A stretch of DNA of 14,900 bases from an uncultured Emergencia sp. (GCA_937997955.1 CALLDR010000056.1:1-14900), one strand, 5' to 3'; counted from the stretch's first letter, positions 6,537-14,678 are shown. The notes: generated from the sequence alone by a model not told the origin. Made by a program: numbers and translations.

Positions 6537-6565
6537 GGAGGCGGGGGCTTCCCCCGCCTCCTTTA
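6537..6565 (+). terminator. GC-rich stem-loop between binding protein and permeases (attenuator / mRNA stabiliser)
   Basis: GGAGGCGGGGG (6537-6547) pairs perfectly with CCCCCGCCTCC (6551-6561) around a 3-nt CTT loop, followed by only TTTAT. It begins 20 bp after the binding-protein stop and ends 19 bp before the next ribosome binding site. Hairpins in this position are common in sugar ABC operons; they cause partial termination or protect the upstream mRNA so that binding protein exceeds permease. The short T-tract fits leaky termination. Confidence 0.75.
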
Positions 6566-6597
6566 TCTCTAGCGCAGCAAAGGAGGTCTGCAAAATT

Positions 6598-7485
6598 GTG
6601 AAAAGAAGGCGCACGCTATCATCAAAAGCAAGCAGTTGGCTGTTTATTCTTCCCGCGCTCACCGTGGTTATTTTACTCCTGCTATATCCCGTTACTTCCA
6701 GTATCTTCTATAGTCTGACAAACAAAAATCTCATTAAGCCTACTTATCGATTCCTCGGTCTTGATAATTATATTAAAACGTTGACTGATCCGGATTTCTG
6801 GACGGCCTTTTGGAACGACCTGAAATGGACCTTTTTCTCTCTGCTGGGGCAGTTAATAGTCGGTTTTACCGGCGCATTGGCGTTGAACCGAATCAAAAAA
6901 GGCTCTAGTATTTATCGTACAATCCTGATTATTCCCTGGGCGATTCCATCAATCGTTTTGGCGTTTTCCTGGAAGTGGATTTTGAACGGCGTTTACGGTT
7001 TTTTGCCGAATCTTCTGATCAAGCTCGGACTATGCTCAACCGCGCCGGAATTTTTGACTGGAAATCTGGCGTTTGCAACGCTGGTGTTCATCAATATCTG
7101 GTTCGGCTCGCCGCTGATCATGGTCAACATCCTGTCAGCGCTGCAAACCGTACCAAAAGATCAGTATGAAGCAGCTCAAATTGATGGTGCAAATACATTC
7201 CAGTCTTTCTGGCACATTACAGTTCCGCATATTCGTACTGTTGTGGGTTTGTTGGTCGTGCTTCGCACGATTTGGATTTTCAATAGCTTCGATATTATTT
7301 ACTTGATCACCGGCGGCGGCCCGGCAAATAAAACACTGACCGTTCCGATTTATGCATATAACATTGGTTGGGGATTGAAGCAGCTTGGACGATCTTCAGC
7401 AGTTACCGTACTGTTGCTGCTCTTCCTGCTGATTGTGTGTGCGCAGTACTTTAGGCTTTTGAACAAGTGGGAGGAGGAGAAGTGA
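6598..7485 (+). CDS. ABC transporter permease, first subunit (MalF/UgpA-like)
   Basis: A 295-aa integral membrane protein with about six hydrophobic segments (first about 12-38, last about 267-287). The cytoplasmic coupling loop carries the EAA signature, EAAQIDGANTFQSFWHITVP (191-210), which docks with the ATPase. The start is GTG at 6598, 10 nt after AGGAGGT (6581-6587); no ATG is available between that site and the first transmembrane segment. It forms a heterodimer with the next gene product, whose start overlaps this stop by one base. The ATPase subunit is not encoded in this window, so a shared MsmK-like ATPase encoded elsewhere is expected. Substrate specificity lies mainly with the binding lipoprotein. 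Confidence 0.9.
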   Translation: MKRRRTLSSKASSWLFILPALTVVILLLLYPVTSSIFYSLTNKNLIKPTYRFLGLDNYIKTLTDPDFWTAFWNDLKWTFFSLLGQLIVGFTGALALNRIKKGSSIYRTILIIPWAIPSIVLAFSWKWILNGVYGFLPNLLIKLGLCSTAPEFLTGNLAFATLVFINIWFGSPLIMVNILSALQTVPKDQYEAAQIDGANTFQSFWHITVPHIRTVVGLLVVLRTIWIFNSFDIIYLITGGGPANKTLTVPIYAYNIGWGLKQLGRSSAVTVLLLLFLLIVCAQYFRLLNKWEEEK

Positions 7486-8330
7486 TGCACAAGCGTAAAC
7501 ATTTTAGACGCGGTATCTTAGGCGACACGATCTCCTATACCTATTTGACAATTCTTGCGCTTTTGGCAGCGTTTCCGCTGTTTTGGATATTAGTATCTTC
7601 TGTAAAGAGCAAGGGCGAACTGACAGCGAATCCCACTGCGATTTTCCCTCAGGTCTTTTCGCTGGAGTATTATAAAATTGTTTTTGAGCAACTAAAGTTC
7701 GGCACAAATATTATGAACAGTGTTGTTGTTGCCGGAAGCACAACAATCATTGCTATTCTGATTTCTGCGCTTGGTGCATATGGTGTTGTTCGGTTCTTCC
7801 CGAGATTTGGAAAGATTATGACGAGGGTCCTGATCACGACATATATGTTCCCGCCCATCTTGCTTGCGATCCCATATTCGATCATTATGGGCAAAGCAGG
7901 GCTGATGAACAGCCGCGTTGGACTGATTATTGTGTATCTTTCGATTTCTGTCCCATATGCGATTTGGCTTTTGGTTGGATTCTTCCAAACAGTCCCGCTT
8001 GAAATTGAAGAAGCCGCATACATGGATGGTGCGAACAAGCTTCAAGTATTTAGTCGTGTTGTCTTGCCGATTGTCGCACCCGGTGTAGTTGCCGTGGCAA
8101 TTTATACATTTATCAACGTATGGAATGAGTTCCTGTTCTCACTCATTTTGATCAACAGCCGCGACAAAATGACCGTTGCGGTTGGACTGAAATCACTCAT
8201 GGGTCAAGAGGTGCTGGACTGGGGCGTTATGATGGCTGCATCCGCACTTGTCGTAATTCCTTCTGTAATTTTCTTCATGCTGATCCAGAAGCGCATTGCT
8301 GGCGGTTTGGCACAGGGCTCTATCAAATAA
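7485..8330 (+). CDS. ABC transporter permease, second subunit (MalG/UgpE-like)
   Basis: A 281-aa membrane protein with six predicted membrane spans (first about 18-40, last about 252-272). The EAA loop is EEAAYMDGANKLQVFSRVVL (175-194), followed by PIVAPG. The ATG at 7485 overlaps the preceding TGA (TGATG), indicating translational coupling; a GGAGGAG run at 7469-7479 serves as the ribosome binding site. An in-frame GTG at 7467 is less likely because it precedes that site. The C terminus IAGGLAQGSIK is characteristic of sugar permeases of this class. The pair completes the membrane part of the importer. Confidence 0.92.
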   Translation: MHKRKHFRRGILGDTISYTYLTILALLAAFPLFWILVSSVKSKGELTANPTAIFPQVFSLEYYKIVFEQLKFGTNIMNSVVVAGSTTIIAILISALGAYGVVRFFPRFGKIMTRVLITTYMFPPILLAIPYSIIMGKAGLMNSRVGLIIVYLSISVPYAIWLLVGFFQTVPLEIEEAAYMDGANKLQVFSRVVLPIVAPGVVAVAIYTFINVWNEFLFSLILINSRDKMTVAVGLKSLMGQEVLDWGVMMAASALVVIPSVIFFMLIQKRIAGGLAQGSIK

Positions 8331-8344
8331 AAGGAGATATTGTT

Positions 8345-9454
8345 ATGAAAACGATTGGATATGCAATTGTCGGTACGGGATATTTCGGTGCTGAACTTGG
8401 TCGCATTATGAAAGAGCAGGAGGGGGCAAAAATTGTTGCAGTTTATGACCCCGAAAATGCTGAGACTGTGGCAAAAGAGCTTGGCTGCGATGTCGAAACG
8501 GATTTGGATAAGCTCTGCTCGCGTGATGATGTCGACGCTGTGCTGGTAGCTTCGCCGAACTATCTGCACAAAGAGCCAGTTTTGACAGCAGCACGTCATA
8601 AGAAGCACGTCTTCTGTGAAAAGCCGATCGCGCTTTGCTATGCGGACTGCGACGAAATGGTACGCGCCTGCAAAGAAAACGGTGTGATCTTCATGGCAGG
8701 CCATGTCATGAACTTCTTCCGCGCGGTACGCCATACAAAGCAGCTGATCGCAGAGGGGAAAATCGGTCGTGTTCTCTATTGCCACTCTGCACGAAACGGC
8801 TGGGAAGAGCCGCAGCCGTCCATCAGCTGGAAGAAGATTCGCGCAAAATCCGGTGGTCACCTTTATCACCATATCCACGAACTGGACTGCATTCAGTTCC
8901 TGATGGGCCCGGCAACAGAGGTTACCATGACTGGCGGCAATGTTGCGCATAAGGGCGAGCAGTTTGGCGACGAGGACGATATGCTGTTCCTCCTGCTGGA
9001 ATTTGGAAACGGTACCTACGCTGTCGTGGAATACGGCTCTGCCTTCCACTATCCGGAGCATTATGTGCTGATTCAGGGCACAAAAGGCTACATTAAAATT
9101 GATATGTGCAATGTCGGCATGACGGTTAAAACTGCAGATGGTGAAGAAGAGCATTATCTGGTTCATGAGACCCAGGAAGAAGACGATCAGAGGACTCAGA
9201 TTTATCACAGCACAGAAATGGATGGTGCAATCCAGTACGGTCATCCGGGCAAAAAGCCGCCGCTGTGGCTGCACGGAATCATGAAGAATGAAATGAAGTT
9301 CTTCAATGGCATTATGCATGGCGATCCGGTTACTGACGAGTTCCGTCCGCTCCTGACCGGTGAAGCTGCACGCGCAGCAATTGCTTCTGCAGACGCGGCC
9401 ACAAAGTCGCTTCGTGAAGACCGCAAAGTTAAGGTTTCTGAAATCACAGGATAG
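8345..9454 (+). CDS. nanOx: Gfo/Idh/MocA-family NAD-dependent oxidoreductase, NanOx-like (2,7-anhydro-Neu5Ac to Neu5Ac)
   Basis: A 369-aa dehydrogenase. The N-terminal Rossmann fold has the dinucleotide motif VGTGYFG (9-15) and the family CEKP motif with Lys93. The C-terminal substrate domain contains SGGHLYHHIHELDC (169-182), in which His175/His176 are candidate catalytic residues. The gene lies between a SAT2-like transporter and a GH33 sialidase, exactly the arrangement of R. gnavus NanOx and related to E. coli YjhC. Those enzymes convert 2,7-anhydro-Neu5Ac reversibly to Neu5Ac by a transient oxidation with bound NAD+, with no net redox change. AGGAGAT lies 7 nt before the ATG, and only 14 bp separate it from the permease. 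Fold is certain; the specific reaction is inferred from context and the His-rich motif. Confidence 0.82.
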   Translation: MKTIGYAIVGTGYFGAELGRIMKEQEGAKIVAVYDPENAETVAKELGCDVETDLDKLCSRDDVDAVLVASPNYLHKEPVLTAARHKKHVFCEKPIALCYADCDEMVRACKENGVIFMAGHVMNFFRAVRHTKQLIAEGKIGRVLYCHSARNGWEEPQPSISWKKIRAKSGGHLYHHIHELDCIQFLMGPATEVTMTGGNVAHKGEQFGDEDDMLFLLLEFGNGTYAVVEYGSAFHYPEHYVLIQGTKGYIKIDMCNVGMTVKTADGEEEHYLVHETQEEDDQRTQIYHSTEMDGAIQYGHPGKKPPLWLHGIMKNEMKFFNGIMHGDPVTDEFRPLLTGEAARAAIASADAATKSLREDRKVKVSEITG

Positions 9455-9538
9455 TTCCATTTTCTTTATAAAAATTATAAGCAAGTTCTGTTCATCAAAC
9501 AAATATGTACAGAGTTATTAAAGAAAGAGGGCAAACAA
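9455..9538 (+). other. AT-rich intergenic leader before the sialidase gene
   Basis: These 84 bp are strongly AT-rich, with an inverted repeat CTTTATAA (9464-9471) / TTATAAG (9475-9481), but no convincing -35/-10 pair and no copy of the TGAAAA-N3-TTTTCA operator. AAGAGGG (9525-9531) is the sialidase ribosome binding site. The gap is the longest inside the operon apart from the one after the binding-protein gene, so an internal promoter is possible but not demonstrated. Confidence 0.4.
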
Positions 9539-12433
9539 ATGAAACATACTTTGAAACGTCTATTTAGCGCATTTCTTGTATCGTGTCTCCTTTTGACTAT
9601 GTTCCCGCTTTCGGTATTCGCTTCCAGCACAAATGGCAGCAGCATAATAGAAGTCTTATCAAGAGCAAGTAAAACCGGCTTCTATTATAATTTTGACGGC
9701 GATACTTCATTTGACGGAAGCCGTATCGTTTCGGGAACAGAACAGGATATTTCGCGCTTAAAAGCCAGCACTCAAGGAACAGTTATTGTTCGATATAGAA
9801 GTACGGCATCTACAAATCAAGTCCTATTTGCGGCGGGAAGCTCCACAGAGAAGGACAAATATGGCGCGGTTATGGTTAATAATGTTTCGGGGATGAAAAT
9901 GCAACGAATTGATTTCCCAGGTGGAATGGTCGCAAATCTCCGTGGAACAACTACCGGGTCTGGCTGGCATACCTTTGTTTACAGTGTAGATGCTAGCGAC
10001 CTTACAAATACACAAGCAAAATCTGTAACAAGCTTTGATGGGAGTACCACTACACAGTTTCCGAATTTCGCCTCGTGGTTCAATTATAATGCAGAGGTTA
10101 ATGATATTCAGTTTTTGAATATTGGTGGTACATCTGGCGCGTTGGCAAACTCGAGTAATAATTCAAATTTTGTAGGAGATATTTCTTTTGTTGCGTTTCT
10201 TCCAGAATTTATGTCACAGCAAGAAGCGGCGGCAATCTCCGGAGCAGAATGGCCTATTGGTAATCCCTTGGTATTCTCAAAGCATGACTTGAACATTCAG
10301 AGTGACGATGATGCAGTCCAACTTAGTGATGACGTTCTTGAGACTCTAAATAGCGCTGATAACATTACCATATTGGTGAAGTACAAAAACACGACAAATG
10401 GACCTGGTTCACTTCTGAGTGTCAGCGATACAAGCAAAAACGATGCACATTTCCACTTGTATCAATCGGGCAACCGTGTTGGATTTGAATTTAGAAATTC
10501 TGATTCTCCTAAATATTCTGCTTACTGCACTACGTTCGGTTATGAAGACAATATCGTTGCGTTCAAGGCAGAAAGCGGCGTAGGTTACAAGTTATTTGCA
10601 AATGGTCAAAAAGGCGGAACGACAGCCAAAACAGGTGATGATTACCAATGGCTAGGCGATATTCCGAACTTGACGACTGGTTATATTGGGAAAATGGATC
10701 GGCTGATTAGTTCCAGCAGTTATCCATACACAGGTACAATTGATTATATCTATGTCTTCACGTCGGCACTTTCTGACGAACTGCTTCTTGAGCTGACAAG
10801 GCCAACGTCCAGGAATGTTTTTTACGAGGGCGATGCTACAAGCTCGACATTCTTCAGAATTCCGTATTTGCTGTACTCTTCAAAGGGAACCTTAGTTGCT
10901 GGTTCCGATACAAACTATGGCAGCACTGGCGATTCAGCAGAGAATATTGACTCTGCACTTAGAATCAAGCATCAGGCACTCAGCTATACAGCGAATGATG
11001 GTTGGGAAGATGCGATTACGCCAGATTGTCTGCATATGAGTGACTATGCAGATGAATACGGATACAAACAAGGCTCAGCCTCCTTTATTGATGGAGTCAT
11101 CGTAGAAGATACTGAGTATACAGACAGAATTTTGCTGTTGATAGACGCCTTTGCTTGGAACGGCGGCGGTTTCCAATCACTTAATATCGATGCTTATGGA
11201 CAAGCGCATGGTGGTGTCGCTCGGAGTATGCCATTCGGTGACGGCTTCTGCACCATTGCGGGGCATAAATATTTCCTGCTCTCCGATCAAAACGTGAAGT
11301 CTGGAAATGTTAATATGAACACCGTTCGCAGTCGCTTTAACTACGCTGCTGATATTTATGGCGAGAAGAACGCGGATGGCAGATATAACGTTTATCATTT
11401 GCTGGGTACACCGACGGAGTATTCTTCCGACGGAACGACAGTTGATGATAGCAATTTGTCGCTTGGTGAGCTTTCAGAATACAGTCTCGGTGAAAATTAT
11501 GAACTGTACAAGGACGGTCAGCTTTTGCATGTTACGCAGCGCAGCTCGGACATACAGGCAGCTTCGCAGTCTGTGCCGATGAAAATTTTCTATGAAGACT
11601 CTGAACTGCAAGTTTACAATACCAGTTATATCATGCAGGTTTATTCAGACGATGATGGAGAAACGTGGCATACGGACAAGATTATTTCTGGCATGGTCAA
11701 GAGAGAAGAGTCTCGGTACTATCTGACTGGACCTGGACATGGCATTCAAATTCAGAATGGTGATCATGCTGGCAGACTGGTTGTTCCAATCTACTATCAG
11801 CTTACTGGAGGAAATGGTACGCTGACAAGTGGCGCACGAACGGAAGTTATTTATAGTGATGATGGTGGAAACACTTGGGCACACGGTGACTGCCTTCCTG
11901 GAACAGTCGGTCATGAATCTGTTGTTGTAGAACTTCCAAATGGCAATTTGCAGATTTTTATGCGAAATACCAGCGGCAGCGGGGGTAAGATTAAAACCGC
12001 GACAAGTCTTGATGGCGGCGAAACATGGATTGATGTTACATCGGGACTTGGCGATAATCTGGCCGGTACGAACAGCCAGTTGTCAGCACTTTCATATAGT
12101 GGAACGGTTGTCTCGAAAAAAGATGGACAAGCATATCCTGCAGTTTTGCTGTCAATGGCGTATAACACCTCCAGAACAGATGGGCGTATCTATGTCGGCT
12201 TGATCAAAGAAAATGGTCAATACGACAACGGGAGCACGAAGTACTCTATCGACTGGGAATACGTCTATCAGGTTACTGAGGCCAGTGCACTCTTTGCTTA
12301 TAGTAGTCTAGTTGAACTTGGCGATGGACGAATTGGAATGATCTATGAAGCATCGCCGACCACTTCGTGGGCAGATGGTTTGCGGTATATGTACTATGAA
12401 GAATTTACCATGAGTGAACTCACTGCGAACTGA
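9539..12433 (+). CDS. nanH: Secreted GH33 sialidase of the NanB/RgNanH (intramolecular trans-sialidase-like) type, with two lectin-like modules
   Basis: This 964-aa exo-enzyme has a signal peptide (about 1-29), a LamG-like module (about 35-235), a second module resembling CBM40 (about 245-420), and a six-bladed GH33 propeller (about 425-955). The catalytic set is visible: Arg440 in FRIP; Asp465, 25 residues on, as acid/base; Glu793 in GHESVVVEL pairing with Tyr921 in FAYSS; Arg809 in FMRN; and Arg879 in NTSRTDGR. Three Asp-boxes occur at YSDDDGETW (702), YSDDGGNTW (772) and SLDGGETW (823). The long insert at about 540-690, between propeller strands, is shared with NanB, NanL and RgNanH, which release 2,7-anhydro-Neu5Ac. 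The specificity cannot be proven by eye; the NanOx-like neighbour supports it. Trp944 is a possible aglycone-site residue. There is no LPXTG motif or membrane anchor, so the protein should be freely secreted. Confidence 0.88.
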   Translation: MKHTLKRLFSAFLVSCLLLTMFPLSVFASSTNGSSIIEVLSRASKTGFYYNFDGDTSFDGSRIVSGTEQDISRLKASTQGTVIVRYRSTASTNQVLFAAGSSTEKDKYGAVMVNNVSGMKMQRIDFPGGMVANLRGTTTGSGWHTFVYSVDASDLTNTQAKSVTSFDGSTTTQFPNFASWFNYNAEVNDIQFLNIGGTSGALANSSNNSNFVGDISFVAFLPEFMSQQEAAAISGAEWPIGNPLVFSKHDLNIQSDDDAVQLSDDVLETLNSADNITILVKYKNTTNGPGSLLSVSDTSKNDAHFHLYQSGNRVGFEFRNSDSPKYSAYCTTFGYEDNIVAFKAESGVGYKLFANGQKGGTTAKTGDDYQWLGDIPNLTTGYIGKMDRLISSSSYPYTGTIDYIYVFTSALSDELLLELTRPTSRNVFYEGDATSSTFFRIPYLLYSSKGTLVAGSDTNYGSTGDSAENIDSALRIKHQALSYTANDGWEDAITPDCLHMSDYADEYGYKQGSASFIDGVIVEDTEYTDRILLLIDAFAWNGGGFQSLNIDAYGQAHGGVARSMPFGDGFCTIAGHKYFLLSDQNVKSGNVNMNTVRSRFNYAADIYGEKNADGRYNVYHLLGTPTEYSSDGTTVDDSNLSLGELSEYSLGENYELYKDGQLLHVTQRSSDIQAASQSVPMKIFYEDSELQVYNTSYIMQVYSDDDGETWHTDKIISGMVKREESRYYLTGPGHGIQIQNGDHAGRLVVPIYYQLTGGNGTLTSGARTEVIYSDDGGNTWAHGDCLPGTVGHESVVVELPNGNLQIFMRNTSGSGGKIKTATSLDGGETWIDVTSGLGDNLAGTNSQLSALSYSGTVVSKKDGQAYPAVLLSMAYNTSRTDGRIYVGLIKENGQYDNGSTKYSIDWEYVYQVTEASALFAYSSLVELGDGRIGMIYEASPTTSWADGLRYMYYEEFTMSELTAN

Positions 12434-12447
12434 CGATTTAAATGTTC

Positions 12448-12474
12448 AGCGGGCTCTCATTATGAGAGCCCGCT
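12448..12474 (+). terminator. Perfect 13-bp stem-loop between sialidase and lyase genes
   Basis: AGCGGGCTCTCAT (12448-12460) and its exact complement (12462-12474) flank a single T, so the real loop is a few bases wider. No T-tract follows, hence full termination is unlikely; an RNA-processing or mRNA-protecting role, or attenuation, is more plausible. It begins 14 bp after the sialidase stop and ends 9 bp before the lyase ribosome binding site. Confidence 0.6.
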
Positions 12475-12497
12475 ACCGCCTAAAAGGAGAATACACA

Positions 12498-13421
12498 ATG
12501 GATGAAAAGTTAAAAAGATATCAGGGCATCTTCCCTGCGTTTTACGCTTGCTATGATGATACAGGCAGAGTATCAACTTCTCGAACAAAGTCGTTGGCTA
12601 AGTACCTGCTTGCCAAAGGCGTAACAGGTCTTTATGTTGGTGGTTCCTCTGGTGAATGCATCTACCAAAGTGTAGAAGAACGCAAGGCCATCCTCGAAGC
12701 CGTTATGGACGCTGTTGGCGGCAAGCTCGTCGTCATCGCGCACGTCGCCTGTAACAACACCGCCGACAGCTGCGAGCTGGCGCGGCACGCCGAAAGCCTC
12801 GGCGTTGACGCAATCGCCGCCATCCCGCCGATCTATTTCCATCTGCCGCCGTATGCCATCGCGGACTATTGGAATACGATCTCTGCGGCTGCGCCAAACA
12901 CGGATTTTATCATCTATAACATCCCACAGCTTGCGGGTGTCGCGCTCAGCACGCAGCTTTTGCAGGAAATGGCTAAAAATCTGCGCGTCATCGGCGTTAA
13001 AAACTCGTCTATGCCGACGCAGGATATCCAGATGTGGCTTGATGCGACCGAGCGCGAGCTCGTCGTGTTCAACGGTCCGGACGAGCAGCTGATCTCTGGT
13101 CTTGCCATCGGCGCGACCGGCGGTATCGGCGGCACCTACGCCGTCATGCCTGAGCTCTATCTCAAAATTTACGAATGCTATCACGCCGGGCGCATGGAGC
13201 TGGCACGCGAAATTCAAAACGAATGCTGCCGCATCATTTATAAGATGTGCAGCTGCCACGGCAATCTCTACGCCGTCATGAAAGAGATTCTGCGCCGAGA
13301 GGGGATGGACGTCGGTACCGTGCGCGCACCGCTGCCGAATCTCATCGCAACCGACATGGACACCGTCGTCTGTGCGAAGCAGATGATCGAAGCGGCTGTC
13401 CAGAAATATGTAAAGGCATAA
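12498..13421 (+). CDS. nanA: N-acetylneuraminate lyase (sialic acid aldolase)
   Basis: A 307-aa class I aldolase of the dihydrodipicolinate synthase/NAL superfamily; it cleaves Neu5Ac to ManNAc and pyruvate in the cytoplasm. GGSSGE (48-53) is the carboxylate-binding motif in the form typical of NAL rather than DHDPS. Tyr140 in IIYNIPQLAGV and Lys168 in VIGVKNSS are the catalytic Tyr and Schiff-base Lys, close to Tyr137 and Lys165 of the E. coli enzyme. GPDEQLISGLAIGATGGIGG follows, as in NALs. AAGGAG (12484-12489) is 8 nt from the ATG. Base composition changes sharply inside the gene: about 42-48% GC in the first 200 bp and about 65% after position 12720. The reading frame and all motifs are intact across this change. 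Confidence 0.93.
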   Translation: MDEKLKRYQGIFPAFYACYDDTGRVSTSRTKSLAKYLLAKGVTGLYVGGSSGECIYQSVEERKAILEAVMDAVGGKLVVIAHVACNNTADSCELARHAESLGVDAIAAIPPIYFHLPPYAIADYWNTISAAAPNTDFIIYNIPQLAGVALSTQLLQEMAKNLRVIGVKNSSMPTQDIQMWLDATERELVVFNGPDEQLISGLAIGATGGIGGTYAVMPELYLKIYECYHAGRMELAREIQNECCRIIYKMCSCHGNLYAVMKEILRREGMDVGTVRAPLPNLIATDMDTVVCAKQMIEAAVQKYVKA

Positions 13422-13463
13422 ATCACAGACCTGTTTTTGAATTGTAGCAGGAGGTGCATATAC

Positions 13464-14678
13464 ATGAATGAAATGAGAAAACAGCAATTTGCCGAGGCGC
13501 ATACTTGGGTACGCGCGGAATTGGATCGCTGCGTAAATTTTTGGCTGAAAAACGGCATGGATCCGGAATTCGGCGGCGTCTATACCTGCCTTGACCGAAC
13601 CGGTAAAATCTATTCCACGGACAAGAGCGTCTGGATGCAGGGGCGGTGCGGCTGGATCTTTGCCCATCTGTGCACAGTCTACGGCACGAAGCCGGAATGG
13701 CTCGACGCCAGCCGCAGCTGCCTTGATTTTATGGAGCGTCACTGCTTTAATCACGCCGCAGGCGACCGTATGTATTTTACCGTTACAAAGGACGGTCAGC
13801 CGCTGCGGCAGCGCCGGTATTGCTTCTCCGAGGCGTTCTGCGCGATGGCGAACGCGGAATATTATGCCGTCACGGGCGACGAAAGCCGTCTTGCCCGCGC
13901 GCGGCAGATGGCAGACCTCTATTGGGATCTCAACCACGGCATGGAAGACCCGGTCGGCATGGAACCCAAAACCATTCCCGAAACGCGCAGCGGCCGCGCC
14001 TTCGGCATTCCGATGATCTATCTCAACGTCGCGCTCATCCTCATGCGCTGCGACCCGGAGCGCAAGGATGTTTACGCCGCGCGCGCGACGCAGTGCGTCG
14101 AGGAAATTTTCAAGTATTTTGTCAAGTTTGATCTCGGATGTACACTGGAAAATGTCGCTCCGGACGGCACGCCGCGCTTTGACTTCACCGACGGTCGTAT
14201 TGTCAATCCCGGTCACGACATCGAGGGCGTGTGGTTCCTGCTGGAGTACGAAAAGCAGTTCGGCAAGCCTGAACTCATCGAAAAGGCGCAGACCATCTTC
14301 GACAACGCCATCCGCGCCGGTTGGGACGAGGAATACGGCGGACTTCTGTACTTCGTCGACGCCAAGGGTCTGCCGCCCGAGGCGTATGAGCACGATATGA
14401 AGCTCTGGTGGCCGCACAATGAAATCCTTATTTCCTCCATGATGCTCTACCGCGACACCGGAAACGAGCGGGATCTCGACTGGTTCTTCAAAACGCTCGA
14501 TTACTGCCAAAAGCATTTCTCCGATCCGGCCTACGGCGAATGGTACGGCTATCTGCGCCGCGACGGGCTTCCTACCATGCCCTCCACCAAGGGCAGCACG
14601 TTCAAAGGACCGTTCCATCTGCCGCGCTGCCTCATGCAGCTCGACCAGATGATGACCGAGCTCGAGGCGCGCGCATGA
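13464..14678 (+). CDS. N-acylglucosamine 2-epimerase (AGE/renin-binding-protein family)
   Basis: A 404-aa (alpha/alpha)6-barrel enzyme of usual AGE length that interconverts ManNAc and GlcNAc. Recognisable family motifs are WMQGRCGW with Arg61, NPGHDIEG with His251, WWPHNE with His318, and GPFHLPR with His385; the last two or three histidines are the candidate acid/base residues. The ATG at 13464 lies 8 nt after AGGAGGT (13449-13455); upstream in-frame TTG is rejected because it precedes this site. It is not the TIM-barrel NanE that acts on ManNAc-6-phosphate, so the route is likely ManNAc to GlcNAc before phosphorylation. The high GC content (about 70% in places) matches the downstream gene and the 3' part of nanA. 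It is probably co-transcribed with nanA (42-bp gap). Cellobiose/mannose epimerase activity, as in related proteins, is a less likely alternative. Confidence 0.9.
   Translation: MNEMRKQQFAEAHTWVRAELDRCVNFWLKNGMDPEFGGVYTCLDRTGKIYSTDKSVWMQGRCGWIFAHLCTVYGTKPEWLDASRSCLDFMERHCFNHAAGDRMYFTVTKDGQPLRQRRYCFSEAFCAMANAEYYAVTGDESRLARARQMADLYWDLNHGMEDPVGMEPKTIPETRSGRAFGIPMIYLNVALILMRCDPERKDVYAARATQCVEEIFKYFVKFDLGCTLENVAPDGTPRFDFTDGRIVNPGHDIEGVWFLLEYEKQFGKPELIEKAQTIFDNAIRAGWDEEYGGLLYFVDAKGLPPEAYEHDMKLWWPHNEILISSMMLYRDTGNERDLDWFFKTLDYCQKHFSDPAYGEWYGYLRRDGLPTMPSTKGSTFKGPFHLPRCLMQLDQMMTELEARA

Noticed and set aside
8204..9502. 432-codon open frame on the minus strand opposite the oxidoreductase gene
   Set aside because: The plus-strand frame is a clear Gfo/Idh/MocA protein with motifs; the antisense product is Cys/His/Phe-rich with no family features.
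12573..14618. Very long open frame (681 codons) on the minus strand opposite nanA and the epimerase gene
   Set aside because: It is opposite two well-supported genes in a GC-rich stretch, where antisense frames stay open by codon bias; the translation shows no recognisable domain and no ribosome binding site.
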